From: an uncultured Bacilli bacterium
GTDB taxonomy: Bacteria > Bacillota_I > Bacilli_A > RF39 > UBA660
Direction: 5' to 3'
Assembly (NCBI GenBank): GCA_910580185.1
Contig: CAJTWC010000004.1
Span: 1-64,000, forward strand
Length of the DNA: 64,000 nt
The notes beneath the pieces are model-generated. The model was not told the origin of the DNA, made no database searches, and worked only from the letters and a program-made list of their open reading frames with translations. Below, one piece after another: positions 43,664 through 52,362 of this stretch (position 1 is the stretch's first letter; every line of letters starts with the position of its first letter). A program made the translations under genes and the position numbers.

Positions 43664-44764
43664 ATGGATGGTGAAACTTTAGATATTATTAATAATATAA
43701 AAATAAATAGTGATTTAAAAAATGAAATCATTTGTGATATGCCATCTAATTTTTCTTTAGTTGAAAAAGCAATATATATTTATATTAAAATGTGTAAAGT
43801 TTTAACATATGATGAAGAATTTTACGTATTTAATCAGGAAACCAACGTTCAATTAAAACATATAGATATGCGTAATCTTACAAAAATTACGCCAGATAAT
43901 AACAAGGTAGTATGTTATGAATTTAATGCTATATATGCTAAGTTCTTGTATGAGATTGGTATAACTGATTTTGAATTGTTAGGAATATCAGGAATGGTTT
44001 TTAATGGTAGGCATCAAAAACTAAATTTTACAGTGGATGAATATGAAATAGAAGCTGATTCTACAACATCAAGTATAAACGGGGATATGAATAAAGCTAA
44101 ATTAAATAGTCCTTTGGTAGGTCTTAAATGTAGAAATATTGATGAAAAATTAATTAGAAAATTTAATATGCTGATTTCTAAAGTATATAGTATAATTGTT
44201 AGACAAGAATTAGAAAAGCTAGGAAAAGGGGCTATGTATGTAGATTTATCAGTTGATAATTATATGATTCACGGTATTCTTGATGAAGCTAGAATGGATT
44301 TGCTTGAAAAGGCCTCGTCTGATTTGTCTGATGAAGAATTTGATAAATTAAGTGAGAAAGATTATCTTAAAAGAAGAATAAACTCATATATTGAGATATT
44401 ATCAAATTGTAATTTATCACCAATCGACACCATGCATTTTTCTTTAGCTTTAAGAAATGTAGCTTTTAACGAATTAGAGAAAAAAACTAATATTATAGTA
44501 AGCTATGTAAAAGATAATGAAGAGTATGCTGAAGGAAAAGAAGCTGGACTAAGCGCCATAATAACAGCTTCTGAAAATAATATAAATTATAATAGAGATT
44601 CAAATGATAATAATTATTATTATTTTATTCCTAGTAAAGGAATTATAAAAACTAGTAAACAAGAAATAATTGATAAGTTAGAAAATGGTAAACTTGAACA
44701 AATGGAAGATGAATATTTGATACCTGGAATTTCATCTTGTGATGATTCAAAAATAAATTTATAA
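43664..44764 (+). CDS. Transglutaminase-like Cys-protease-fold protein
   Basis: 366 residues. The candidate triad is Cys in KVVCYEFNAIYAKFLYEIG (near residue 85), His in GRHQKLNFTVDEYEIEAD (near 122) and the Asp ending that segment, the Cys-His-Asp order and spacing of the transglutaminase-like superfamily. The rest is helical. No signal peptide, so it acts in the cytosol or is exported without one. It resembles secreted effector-like proteins of gut Bacillota, but the function is unknown. RBS AGGAGGT, 7 bases before ATG. A second protein of this kind is at 54075. Confidence 0.55.
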   Translation: MDGETLDIINNIKINSDLKNEIICDMPSNFSLVEKAIYIYIKMCKVLTYDEEFYVFNQETNVQLKHIDMRNLTKITPDNNKVVCYEFNAIYAKFLYEIGITDFELLGISGMVFNGRHQKLNFTVDEYEIEADSTTSSINGDMNKAKLNSPLVGLKCRNIDEKLIRKFNMLISKVYSIIVRQELEKLGKGAMYVDLSVDNYMIHGILDEARMDLLEKASSDLSDEEFDKLSEKDYLKRRINSYIEILSNCNLSPIDTMHFSLALRNVAFNELEKKTNIIVSYVKDNEEYAEGKEAGLSAIITASENNINYNRDSNDNNYYYFIPSKGIIKTSKQEIIDKLENGKLEQMEDEYLIPGISSCDDSKINL

Positions 44765-44775
44765 GGAGTGATTAT

Positions 44776-45105
44776 ATGTTAGCATCAATTTCAAAATGGA
44801 TTATATTAATAGTAATTATAGGAGTGATTATATTAGTTATAAAAGCTGGTATGAAAATACTTAACATAGCTATTATGATATTAATACTTGGTTTTGCCTG
44901 GTTTTCGTTTTTTACTGATCAAGGAGCTGCAAGACTTTCTATTTTAATATCAGGGCATCCTGTAATAGCATATACCACACATTTGGAAAAACAAGAGTCT
45001 ATGTCTAATGATCAAGTTGTATATTTTACGTCATCTAAGCCTTTAGAATCTAAATATGCAAAATGTAACAAGGTATGGATTGTTAGAATGCCGGCCATAG
45101 AATAA
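44776..45105 (+). CDS. Small membrane protein, unknown
   Basis: 109 residues: two hydrophobic helices (about 4-24 and 28-48), then a soluble tail with HPVIAYTTHLEK and CNKVWIVRMPA. RBS AAGGAGTGA. It lies 11 bases after the transglutaminase-like gene and is probably co-transcribed. Confidence 0.65.
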   Translation: MLASISKWIILIVIIGVIILVIKAGMKILNIAIMILILGFAWFSFFTDQGAARLSILISGHPVIAYTTHLEKQESMSNDQVVYFTSSKPLESKYAKCNKVWIVRMPAIE

Positions 45106-45125
45106 CCCATTTGGGTTATTTTTTG
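45101..45125 (+). terminator. Terminator before the tRNA-Val gene
   Basis: AATAACCC, loop ATTT, GGGTTATT, T6; contains the stop codon. Confidence 0.9.
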
Positions 45126-45178
45126 TTATAAAAGATGTTGCTATTTAAAAATAAATGTAGTAAAATATTATTGCGTTT

Positions 45179-45255
45179 GGATGCTTAGCTCAGTTGGTTA
45201 GAGCACCTGCCTTACAAGCAGGGGGTCATAGGTTCGAGTCCTATAGCGTCCACCA
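45179..45255 (+). tRNA. tRNA-Val (UAC)
   Basis: 77 bases with CCA. Anticodon TAC in loop CTTACAA between CCTGC and GCAGG; acceptor GGATGCT/AGCGTCC with one G-T pair. Confidence 0.97.
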
Positions 45256-45321
45256 TATTTTTATTCAAAAAATATTTGAAAAATAAAAATTATGTGGTAT
45301 AATTAATTAGTAATTTCAAAT

Positions 45322-45397
45322 GGGCTGTTAGCTCAGTTGGTAGAGCAACTGACTCTTAATCAGTGGGTCTAGGGTTCGAATCCCTAACAGCCCACCA
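45322..45397 (+). tRNA. tRNA-Lys (CUU)
   Basis: 76 bases with CCA. Anticodon CTT in loop CTCTTAA between ACTGA and TCAGT; acceptor GGGCTGT/ACAGCCC. A weak terminator with G-T pairs follows at about 45410-45437. The 45106-45512 gap holds only these two tRNAs and their signals. Confidence 0.97.
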
Positions 45398-45512
45398 TTT
45401 GAAAATCAAAAGGTGCCTGTTAGGGTGTCTTTTTTTGTAAAGTAATTTATCATTTTATTGTAACACTTTTTTAAATGTGATATTATTTTTATAGTATGTG
45501 GAGGTAGTAAAA

Positions 45513-45830
45513 ATGGCTTATATAGATTTAGTAGTTTTAATAGTAGCTATTGTAATAGTTGTAATATATTCAAAAAGATTTCAAACTTATATATTTGGAT
45601 TTGGTATGATAGATATTTTATTTAGAATCTTAAATATTATTAATGGATTTATCCCGGTTAAAGAAATAAGAACATTTATTGATACATATATTCCATCATC
45701 AGTTCCAGGTGTTATAAATAATTATACAAAAGGTATATTTAATACCGTATTAATATGGGTATATGTAGTTATAATGGCTATATTTTTATACTATATAGTT
45801 AGAATATTTGTTAAGAGAAAAAAGATATAG
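45513..45830 (+). CDS. Small integral membrane protein
   Basis: 105 residues, predicted two or three helices (about 3-19, 28-48 weakly, 77-98). ATG 45513 follows GGAGG by 7 bases. It has a basic C-terminus, FVKRKKI. No family recognised. A hairpin terminator (AAAAAGATATA / TATATCTTTTT, 45818-45848) overlaps its end. Confidence 0.65.
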   Translation: MAYIDLVVLIVAIVIVVIYSKRFQTYIFGFGMIDILFRILNIINGFIPVKEIRTFIDTYIPSSVPGVINNYTKGIFNTVLIWVYVVIMAIFLYYIVRIFVKRKKI

Positions 45831-45848
45831 GTTTATTATATCTTTTTA
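45818..45848 (+). terminator. Terminator after 45513 gene
   Basis: AAAAAGATATA, loop GGTTTAT, TATATCTTTTT. Confidence 0.75.
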
Positions 45849-45869
45849 TTTAGTTAGGAGGAAAATTAT

Positions 45870-46469
45870 ATGAAAACTATTGTATTAGCATCGAATAACA
45901 AAAATAAAATAAAAGAATTTAGAGAGATTTTTTCTGATTATAATATCTTGTCATTAAATGATATTGGTTTTAATGATGAAATAGAGGAAACTGGTAAAAC
46001 ATTTTTAGAAAACGCGCTTATTAAAGCTAAAACTATTCATTTATTTTTGAAAGATAAAAACTTGGATTATGATGTAGTTTCTGATGATTCTGGTTTATGC
46101 GTTGAAGCTCTTAATGGTGCACCAGGAGTATATTCAGCTAGATATGCGGGTATTCATGGAAATGATAATGAAAATATTAAAAAATTATTAAAAGAATTAG
46201 AAGGTAATGTTAATAGAAAAGCATATTTTATTTGCTTTATCGTGCTATATAAAAGTAATGGAATATATTATGATGTAGAAGGTAAAACATATGGAACAAT
46301 AACAAATGAAAAAATAGGAGACAACTCCTTTGGTTATGATCCAGTATTTTTATCAGATGATTTAGGAAAAACGTTTGGAGAAGCTTCATCAGAGGAAAAA
46401 AATAAGGTATCTCATAGGGGTAGGGCAATAGATGAATTAAAACTTCTATTAGATAATGAAAAGATATAA
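45870..46469 (+). CDS. rdgB: XTP/dITP pyrophosphatase (RdgB/HAM1)
   Basis: Hydrolyses deaminated purine triphosphates to keep them out of DNA and RNA. Seen: LASNNKNKIKEFREIF (nucleotide-binding start), the catalytic region VSDDSGLCVEALNGAPGVYSARYAG near residue 70, NSFGYDPVF near 148 and KVSHRGRAIDEL near 178. Length 199 is typical. RBS AGGAGG. Confidence 0.96.
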   Translation: MKTIVLASNNKNKIKEFREIFSDYNILSLNDIGFNDEIEETGKTFLENALIKAKTIHLFLKDKNLDYDVVSDDSGLCVEALNGAPGVYSARYAGIHGNDNENIKKLLKELEGNVNRKAYFICFIVLYKSNGIYYDVEGKTYGTITNEKIGDNSFGYDPVFLSDDLGKTFGEASSEEKNKVSHRGRAIDELKLLLDNEKI

Positions 46470-46487
46470 ATTTTATATCTTTTTTTC
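46459..46487 (+). terminator. Terminator after rdgB
   Basis: AAAGATATAA / TTATATCTTT around ATT, then T tract; the stem contains the stop codon. Confidence 0.8.
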
Positions 46488-46527
46488 TATTTATTTGTTA
46501 TTATATAATTAGTGGGGAGATGGTTAT

Positions 46528-47073
46528 ATGAAAGCGGTTATTAATACAATAAAACAAAGTCATAAGTATTTAAAATATCTAGAGGAAAATTATAATTCTA
46601 CAGTTTTATATATAAATGAATTTGAGGATGAAGAAGTAAAAAATTCTAAATTAGAGATTACTTTAAAAGATTACCAACATAATATGAAAGTTGTACAAGA
46701 TACTATTTCTGGGACTTGTAAACATGAATTAATTATAAGTGCACATGGAAGTATGATTACTGGAAAAAGTAGAAATCATAAGCCAAATCCTAATCATATT
46801 TGTCATTATTGTGTAGCTTGTGGTAAATGGTTAAGAGAAGATGAAGTTATGCCATGGGCTTACCGACTAGATTTTTTTGGTCATCCAGATGCGTTATTAG
46901 TGGGAAATATAAATTCGTCTGCAATAGTTGATTATTTACAGGATTATGCCTTGAAAGAGTTTAAAGAAAACCCTTATTATACAATTAAAGAATTTAGTGA
47001 GAAAATTGAGAATAATAAAGAAAATATAACACTACCAGAAAAATATATAAGAAGGAGTAAAACAAAGAAGTAA
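46528..47073 (+). CDS. Zinc-ribbon-like hypothetical protein A
   Basis: 181 residues. A coiled helix (about 5-60) is followed by a probable metal site: CKHELIISAHG near residue 65 and HICHYCVACGKWL near 90, four Cys plus His in zinc-ribbon spacing. A tail of about 70 residues follows. It forms a tandem pair with the next gene, one base apart, and the two share the layout. The partner or ligand is unknown. Confidence 0.6.
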   Translation: MKAVINTIKQSHKYLKYLEENYNSTVLYINEFEDEEVKNSKLEITLKDYQHNMKVVQDTISGTCKHELIISAHGSMITGKSRNHKPNPNHICHYCVACGKWLREDEVMPWAYRLDFFGHPDALLVGNINSSAIVDYLQDYALKEFKENPYYTIKEFSEKIENNKENITLPEKYIRRSKTKK

Positions 47074-47074
47074 T

Positions 47075-47539
47075 ATGAATGTAATAGAAGATATAAAAAG
47101 AAATAAAAATTATAATGAAGAGATTTCGGATATAAATAAAGTGTATGAAAAAGCTGTTGAAATTGCTACTGAAAGATATGCGGAGCAACCTTGTAGCCAT
47201 GATGTGATTGTAAAATTCTATGGTACAATATGTTCTTATAGTGATAATAAATTGCCACTTTACATATGTTTAGGTTGTCATAAAGATTTAACTAAAAAAA
47301 CAGATGAAATAGAAAAAGATCCTACTAAATATATAATAGATTTTTCTGGTGAATATTGGTATGATGTTTCTAAAAGAGGTGGAGAATTTAACCATTATGC
47401 CTTGGTGGATTATTTAAGAAAATTAGCTATAGAAGAGTCAGCTAAAACACCAGATTATACTGATGAAGACTTTGTTAATATGGTTAATAAAGATGTGCAA
47501 AAGATAATGGAAAATAATAATTTCAGACAATGTGGATAA
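47075..47539 (+). CDS. Zinc-ribbon-like hypothetical protein B, tandem paralogue of A
   Basis: 154 residues with the same order as protein A: helix, CSHDVIVKFYGTICSY near residue 36, YICLGCHKDL near 64, then VDYLRKLAIEES, which matches VDYLQDYALKEF in protein A. The shared C-terminal block shows they arose by duplication. It starts one base after protein A, with the RBS inside A. Confidence 0.6.
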   Translation: MNVIEDIKRNKNYNEEISDINKVYEKAVEIATERYAEQPCSHDVIVKFYGTICSYSDNKLPLYICLGCHKDLTKKTDEIEKDPTKYIIDFSGEYWYDVSKRGGEFNHYALVDYLRKLAIEESAKTPDYTDEDFVNMVNKDVQKIMENNNFRQCG

Positions 47540-47543
47540 GATT

Positions 47544-47578
47544 GACACTAACATTAATTTGTTAGTGTTCTTTTTTTA
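47544..47578 (+). terminator. Terminator before tex
   Basis: GACACTAAC / GTTAGTGTT, T7. Confidence 0.85.
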
Positions 47579-47624
47579 TTATTTTGATATACTTAAATAG
47601 TAACAACAATTGGAGGTAATGAAA

Positions 47625-49787
47625 GTGAATGAAAATATTATTAAAGAAATAAGTGCATTAATAAACGTAGATGAATGGCAAATTAAGGCAACGCTTGAAA
47701 TGCTTGAAGAAGGAAGCACCATTCCGTTTATTGCAAGATATAGAAAAGAAAAAACAGGAGCTCTTACTGAAGAACAAATAAAAGTAATTGGTGATGCATA
47801 TGAATACCAAGTAAATCTTTTAAAAAGAAAAGAAGATGTTATAAGACTAATTGATGAAAAAGGCCTTTTAACTGATGAACTAAAAGAACAAATAATGAAA
47901 TGTACAAAACTAGTTGAAGTAGAAGACCTTTATAGACCATATAAAGAAAAGAAGAAAACTAAAGCTACGGAGGCTATCAAAAATGGTCTTGAACCACTAG
48001 CTAAAATGATAATGTCATGTCCAGTAAATGGTGATATAACATCTATGGCAAGTAAGTTTTTAAATGAAGTAATAACTGATACCAAAAAAGCTGTAGAAGG
48101 ATCAAAATACATAATTGCAGAGTGGATTTCTGATAACGCGAATAATCGAAAATACATTAGAAATAATATGTATAAATTTGGAATATTAGAAACCAAATTA
48201 AAGAAGAATGCTAATGATGAAAAAAAGACTTATGAGATGTATTATGATTATAATGAAGCTGTTAGTAAAATAAAACCACATAGAATTCTAGCTATAAATA
48301 GAGCTGAAAAAGAAGGCGTTATATCTGTTAAAATAAACATAGATAGTGTTAAAATAATAGAGTTTTTAGAAAGAAAAAACATAAAAAATAATAATAGCTT
48401 TTGCGCGGTATACATAAAAGAAGCAATTGAAGATAGTTATAAAAGACTTATTTTCCCATCGGTAGAAAGAGAAATAAGAAGCGATTTAACCGAGAAGGGT
48501 GAAGAAGCTGCAATAGATAACTTTGGTAAAAATTTGGAAAGCTTACTTCTTACTCCACCTATGAAAGAAAAGGTTGTTTTAGCGTTTGATCCTGGATTTG
48601 TTAATGGGTGTAAGCTTGCGGTAATAGATAAAACTGGTAAATACTTAGACAGTACTGTTATAAAACCATTTTTAAATAACGCATTAGAAGAAAAGTTGAA
48701 TAAATGTAAATTAGAAGTTGCAGCTTTAATAAAAAAATATAACGTAGATATAATTGCAATTGGTAATGGTACTGCATCTCGTGAATCAGAAAAATTTTGT
48801 GCTGATATGATAAAAGAATTTAATATGCCTTGTAAATATGTAATAGTATCAGAAGCAGGAGCATCAATTTATAGTGCATCGAAAATTGCTATAGAAGAAT
48901 TTCCAGATTTAGCAGTTGAAAAAAGAAGTGCAGTATCAATTGGAAGAAGACTTCAAGATCCATTATCAGAACTAGTTAAAGTGCCACCTGAAGGAATAGG
49001 AGTTGGTTTGTATCAACATGATGTTGCTGGTAAAAAATTATCAGAAAGCTTAGACTTCGTTGTGTCAAAAGCGGTTAACAGCGTAGGAGTAAACGTAAAT
49101 ACGGCATCTGCTTCACTTTTGAAATATGTATCAGGTATTAAGAAAAACAACATTGAAAAATTAATAAACTATAGAGAAGAACATGGTAGAATAAACTCTA
49201 GAGATGAAATTAAGAAAAAGAAATTATTAAGTGATAAAGTATATGAACAAGCAATTGGATTTTTAAGAATTACTGAAGGTGCTAACATATTAGATGAAAC
49301 TGGTATTCACCCAGAAAGTTATGATGTTACTTTAAAATTACTTGATGAATTAGGTTTTACTTTAAAAGATGTTGGAACTGATAATTTAATAAATAGTTTA
49401 AATAATGTTGATATAAATAACTACGCTTCTAAGTTAAATACTGATACTTATACATTAGAAGATGTAATAAGTAGTTTAAAGAAACCAAACAGGGATCCAA
49501 GAGATGAAATGCCACAGCCGATTTTAAAAAGCGATGTTTTAAACATTGAGGATTTAAAAGTTGGTATGAAACTTCAAGGAACGGTTAGAAACGTAGTGGA
49601 CTTTGGGGCATTTATTGATATCGGACTTCATAATGACGGACTAGTTCATATTTCTAAAATATCTAAAGATTATATAAAACATCCATCTGACATTTTATCG
49701 GTTGGTGATATCGTGGATTGCTACGTAGAAGAAATTTTTAAGGATAAAGAAAAAGTTGCTTTAAGTTTGTTAGAACCTAATAAATAA
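47625..49787 (+). CDS. tex: Tex-family S1 RNA-binding transcription accessory protein
   Basis: 720 residues: N-terminal helical region (TIPFIARYRKEKTGALTEEQI), a YqgF/RuvC-like domain (VLAFDPGFVNGCKLAVID near residue 317), helix-hairpin-helix repeats (SAVSIGRRLQDPLSELVKV to about 560) and a C-terminal S1 domain (GMKLQGTVRNVVDFGAFIDIGLHNDGLVHIS near 645). I choose GTG 47625, 8 bases from the GGAGG at 47612-47616; the ATG at 47619 is only 2 bases from it. Confidence 0.93.
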   Translation: MNENIIKEISALINVDEWQIKATLEMLEEGSTIPFIARYRKEKTGALTEEQIKVIGDAYEYQVNLLKRKEDVIRLIDEKGLLTDELKEQIMKCTKLVEVEDLYRPYKEKKKTKATEAIKNGLEPLAKMIMSCPVNGDITSMASKFLNEVITDTKKAVEGSKYIIAEWISDNANNRKYIRNNMYKFGILETKLKKNANDEKKTYEMYYDYNEAVSKIKPHRILAINRAEKEGVISVKINIDSVKIIEFLERKNIKNNNSFCAVYIKEAIEDSYKRLIFPSVEREIRSDLTEKGEEAAIDNFGKNLESLLLTPPMKEKVVLAFDPGFVNGCKLAVIDKTGKYLDSTVIKPFLNNALEEKLNKCKLEVAALIKKYNVDIIAIGNGTASRESEKFCADMIKEFNMPCKYVIVSEAGASIYSASKIAIEEFPDLAVEKRSAVSIGRRLQDPLSELVKVPPEGIGVGLYQHDVAGKKLSESLDFVVSKAVNSVGVNVNTASASLLKYVSGIKKNNIEKLINYREEHGRINSRDEIKKKKLLSDKVYEQAIGFLRITEGANILDETGIHPESYDVTLKLLDELGFTLKDVGTDNLINSLNNVDINNYASKLNTDTYTLEDVISSLKKPNRDPRDEMPQPILKSDVLNIEDLKVGMKLQGTVRNVVDFGAFIDIGLHNDGLVHISKISKDYIKHPSDILSVGDIVDCYVEEIFKDKEKVALSLLEPNK

Positions 49788-49850
49788 AAAAGTTTAGTGT
49801 TTTATCTTACCGTTTTTTAAAGAGTAAGATGATCCACTAAGCTTTTTTTT
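49787..49850. terminator. Bidirectional terminator between tex and the minus-strand gene
   Basis: A two-part hairpin: AGTTTAGTG / CACTAAGCT outside, ATCTTAC / GTAAGAT inside, A-run before and T8 after. Confidence 0.8.
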
Positions 49851-50372
49851 ATTATTTTGTTTTAATTCGCTGAGATATTCATATAACTCCTGTTTTGTAT
49901 ATGTGTCCTTTAAAACATATTCTTCTAATAGATTTTGAATTGGAATTGCTTCTAATATTTCTGGACCACTTATAATTGAGAATGTTTCATTATTACAATT
50001 ATAATTTACCCTGTAAACTTTATAGTCCCCTTTAAATACATCAGTATAATAATAATCTATACTACCATTATTATATTTTTCTATTGTAGTTTTTCTTGTC
50101 ATTATTATATTGGTATTTTTATCATCATATTTAACTTTTAAAACATACCACCTTGAACTTATCATGTCTTCAAGTTCAATAATTTCTTCACCATCATCAA
50201 TTAATTCAAATTCTTCTTTATTATTAGTTTTTACATCATCACTATCACTATATGTTATTTGATTATCATTACTTTTAACTTTGTTTATTAGATGTGCTGC
50301 AGAAGATATTATCGCAATAATACAAGTTATGCTGCAAAGATTTATAATAATTTTTTTCTCAATAATTTTCAT
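49794..50372 (-). CDS. Membrane-anchored hypothetical protein
   Basis: 192 residues: one N-terminal helix (about 8-27, INLCSITCIIAIISSAAHLI), an acidic Asp/Glu/Asn linker, then an outside beta-rich domain with many Tyr (WYVLKVKYDDKNTNIIM). I chose the ATG at 50372 because AAGGAAG lies 10 bases upstream; another ATG three codons earlier is too close to it. Unknown function. Its coding end forms the shared terminator. Confidence 0.6.
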   Translation of the reverse strand: MKIIEKKIIINLCSITCIIAIISSAAHLINKVKSNDNQITYSDSDDVKTNNKEEFELIDDGEEIIELEDMISSRWYVLKVKYDDKNTNIIMTRKTTIEKYNNGSIDYYYTDVFKGDYKVYRVNYNCNNETFSIISGPEILEAIPIQNLLEEYVLKDTYTKQELYEYLSELKQNNKKKLSGSSYSLKNGKIKH

Positions 50373-50483
50373 ATTTTTCATACTTCCTTTATTCGTGGTA
50401 TTGATTATATATATTAATTTTATGTTTGTCAATTAACATATAGGTATAAAAAGTACAGTGTAACAATATAATTATTTTGTATA

Positions 50484-50514
50484 ATTTAGTACTTGACATT
50501 ACATAGTACTAAAT
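50484..50514. promoter_or_regulatory. Perfect operator-like inverted repeat over the padR promoter
   Basis: ATTTAGTACT at 50484-50493 and AGTACTAAAT at 50505-50514, 10-bp arms with an 11-base spacer. The arms bracket the -35 TTGACA (50493-50498). Two-turn spacing fits a dimeric winged-helix repressor such as PadR, so autorepression is likely (inference). Confidence 0.75.
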
Positions 50515-50522
50515 GCTATTAT
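50493..50522 (+). promoter_or_regulatory. padR promoter
   Basis: TTGACA (50493-50498), 18-base spacer, TATTAT (50517-50522) preceded by TGC. Start near 50529, only about 14 bases before the deduced ATT start codon. Confidence 0.8.
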
Positions 50523-50542
50523 GAAAGTGTGAGGTGATTATT

Positions 50543-50866
50543 ATTAATACTCAGTTTAAAAAAGGAGTTCTAGAACTCCTTGTACTTCTACTAGTAGAAG
50601 GTGAAGATAAGTATGGATATGAACTTGTTGAGGCGGTATCAAAAATAGTAGACGTTAATGAAGGAACCATTTATCCGATTCTAAAAAGGTTAACTAACGA
50701 AAACTATTTTGAAACATACTTAAAAGAGTCAACTGAAGGTCCACCTAGAAAGTATTACCATTTAACGGTTTTAGGTAAAGAAAGAAAAGATGAACTATTA
50801 AGCGAGTGGACTAAATTTAATGAAAGTGTAAGTAAATTCATAAAGGAGAGTGGACAAGGTGAATAA
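50543..50866 (+). CDS. PadR-family transcriptional regulator, probably starting at ATT
   Basis: About 107 residues: the PadR winged helix NTQFKKGVLELLVLLLVEGEDKYGYELVEAV, then VNEGTIYPILKRLTNENYF and GPPRKYYHLTVLGKE. Family members begin M-NTQFKKGxLELCVL; here the codon before Asn is ATT (50543-50545). The only upstream standard start, GTG 50534, lies in the Shine-Dalgarno GAGGTG (50531-50536), so it cannot be used with that RBS. The ATT is 8 bases from GAGG, as expected for a start. It overlaps the next gene by 8 bases, the classic PadR plus DUF1700 arrangement in which PadR represses both. Confidence 0.9.
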   Translation: MNTQFKKGVLELLVLLLVEGEDKYGYELVEAVSKIVDVNEGTIYPILKRLTNENYFETYLKESTEGPPRKYYHLTVLGKERKDELLSEWTKFNESVSKFIKESGQGE

Positions 50867-52289
50867 AAAAGTTTTTTTAGAGAAGTTAAAGAAAAAACTT
50901 AAAATACTAAACAAAGATGAGTTAGATGACATAATCGAAGAATATGAAGATCATATAAATGAAAAAGTTGCATCAGGAAAAACAGAGGAAGAAGCTGTAA
51001 AAGATTTTGGCGATTTTGACGAGTTAGTAAAGGAAATATTATCAGCTTACAAAATAAATGAAGATTATGAAGAATCAGTAAAAGAAAAGAACGTAGTTGC
51101 AGATTTTATTGATACTTGTGTTTCTTTTATTAAAGACTTTGCAAGAAATATAGGAAGTAGATCAGCAAATGACATAGTTAAGTTTGTTGTAGAATTTATT
51201 GTTTTAATATTATTTATTGCAATATTAAAATTGCCTGTTTTGTTTGTTGAAGAAATAGGAGAGTGGCTATTTGAAAGACTTATTTCACCGTTTGGAGATG
51301 GTCTTGCTATAATTTGGAAATATATGATTGAAATAATATATTTCATTTTAGCGGTAGTAGCAATAGTTAACTTTATTAAGAAAAGATACATGGAAGGTGA
51401 AGTAGTGGAAGAAAAAGAAACGTCAAAAAACGAAAAAACAGAAAATAAAAATACCAAAGCAGAATTTAAGAAAAGTAATGTTAAGAAAGTAAAAAAAGAA
51501 GGTAATGGCTCATTTACAAAAGTATTAATTACAATGATTAAGGTATTCTTAGTATTTGTGTTAGTACCAGCTATATTTAGCTTTTTAGGAGCATTCGTTT
51601 GCATAGTAATAGGCATTGTTCTATTAGCACAAGGCTTACCATACTTTGGTATATTCTTATGTGGTTTAACTTATATTAGCTTAAATTATATATTTATAGA
51701 TTTATGTTTTAGATTTATTTTTGACAAAAAGTTAAATGCAAAAGCATTACTTGTAAGCGTGATTACTAGTGTTGCATTATTCGCAGTAGGTATCGGATTA
51801 TCGTTTTATGAAGTAGTTAATACAACTTACGTTGATGGTGTTCCGGAAGGTTACAAAGAAATAGTTAAAGAAAAAAGGGAAACATATAATGAAAATACCA
51901 AACTAACATGTAAAGATTTATATCATGGTAAATGTTCTTATGAAATTGATGATACTTTAGGTGATGATATAGTAGCAACCGTAACTTATTATGATTTTAA
52001 TAAAGACTTTGATATTACTGATGATTTAGAATATAAAAGAAAAGAAAATGAAGAGTATTCGGTAAAAGAAATTTATGATTTGATAATAAAAAATCTAAAA
52101 GAAAGAAAACTTTATAATTATGGGAAGTTATCAGACATTGATGTAAAAATAAAAGTTAGTAGTCAAACTAAAGAAAAGATAAAAGAAAATAATAAAAAGG
52201 TTTGTGAAGGTTATGATGTATGTAATTGTACTATGTATGGTTGTGATTACTATAACTTAGATGATGATGACGATTGGTATGATGAATAA
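50859..52289 (+). CDS. DUF1700/HAAS-domain membrane protein
   Basis: 476 residues. The N-terminal HAAS domain (about 1-65; LEKLKKKLKILNKDELDDIIEEYEDHI, then EEEAVKDFGDFDELVKEI) is the usual partner of PadR. About five transmembrane helices follow (near 105, 150, 225, 255 and 305), with a Lys/Glu linker between. The outside C-terminal part holds paired Cys (CKDLYHGKC, CEGYDVCNC) and an acidic end. Start GTG 50859 is 10 bases after AAGGAG. It probably senses or answers envelope stress under PadR control (inference). Confidence 0.85.
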   Translation: MNKKVFLEKLKKKLKILNKDELDDIIEEYEDHINEKVASGKTEEEAVKDFGDFDELVKEILSAYKINEDYEESVKEKNVVADFIDTCVSFIKDFARNIGSRSANDIVKFVVEFIVLILFIAILKLPVLFVEEIGEWLFERLISPFGDGLAIIWKYMIEIIYFILAVVAIVNFIKKRYMEGEVVEEKETSKNEKTENKNTKAEFKKSNVKKVKKEGNGSFTKVLITMIKVFLVFVLVPAIFSFLGAFVCIVIGIVLLAQGLPYFGIFLCGLTYISLNYIFIDLCFRFIFDKKLNAKALLVSVITSVALFAVGIGLSFYEVVNTTYVDGVPEGYKEIVKEKRETYNENTKLTCKDLYHGKCSYEIDDTLGDDIVATVTYYDFNKDFDITDDLEYKRKENEEYSVKEIYDLIIKNLKERKLYNYGKLSDIDVKIKVSSQTKEKIKENNKKVCEGYDVCNCTMYGCDYYNLDDDDDWYDE

Positions 52290-52316
52290 GATTAGAAAAA
52301 TTTCTAATCTTATTTA
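52285..52316 (+). terminator. Terminator after the DUF1700 gene
   Basis: AATAAGATTAGAAA / TTTCTAATCTTATT, a long perfect stem around AA. Confidence 0.9.
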
Positions 52317-52362
52317 ATTTGTGCTATAATGGTTTATACAAAAAGAAGAAAGGAAGTTATTT

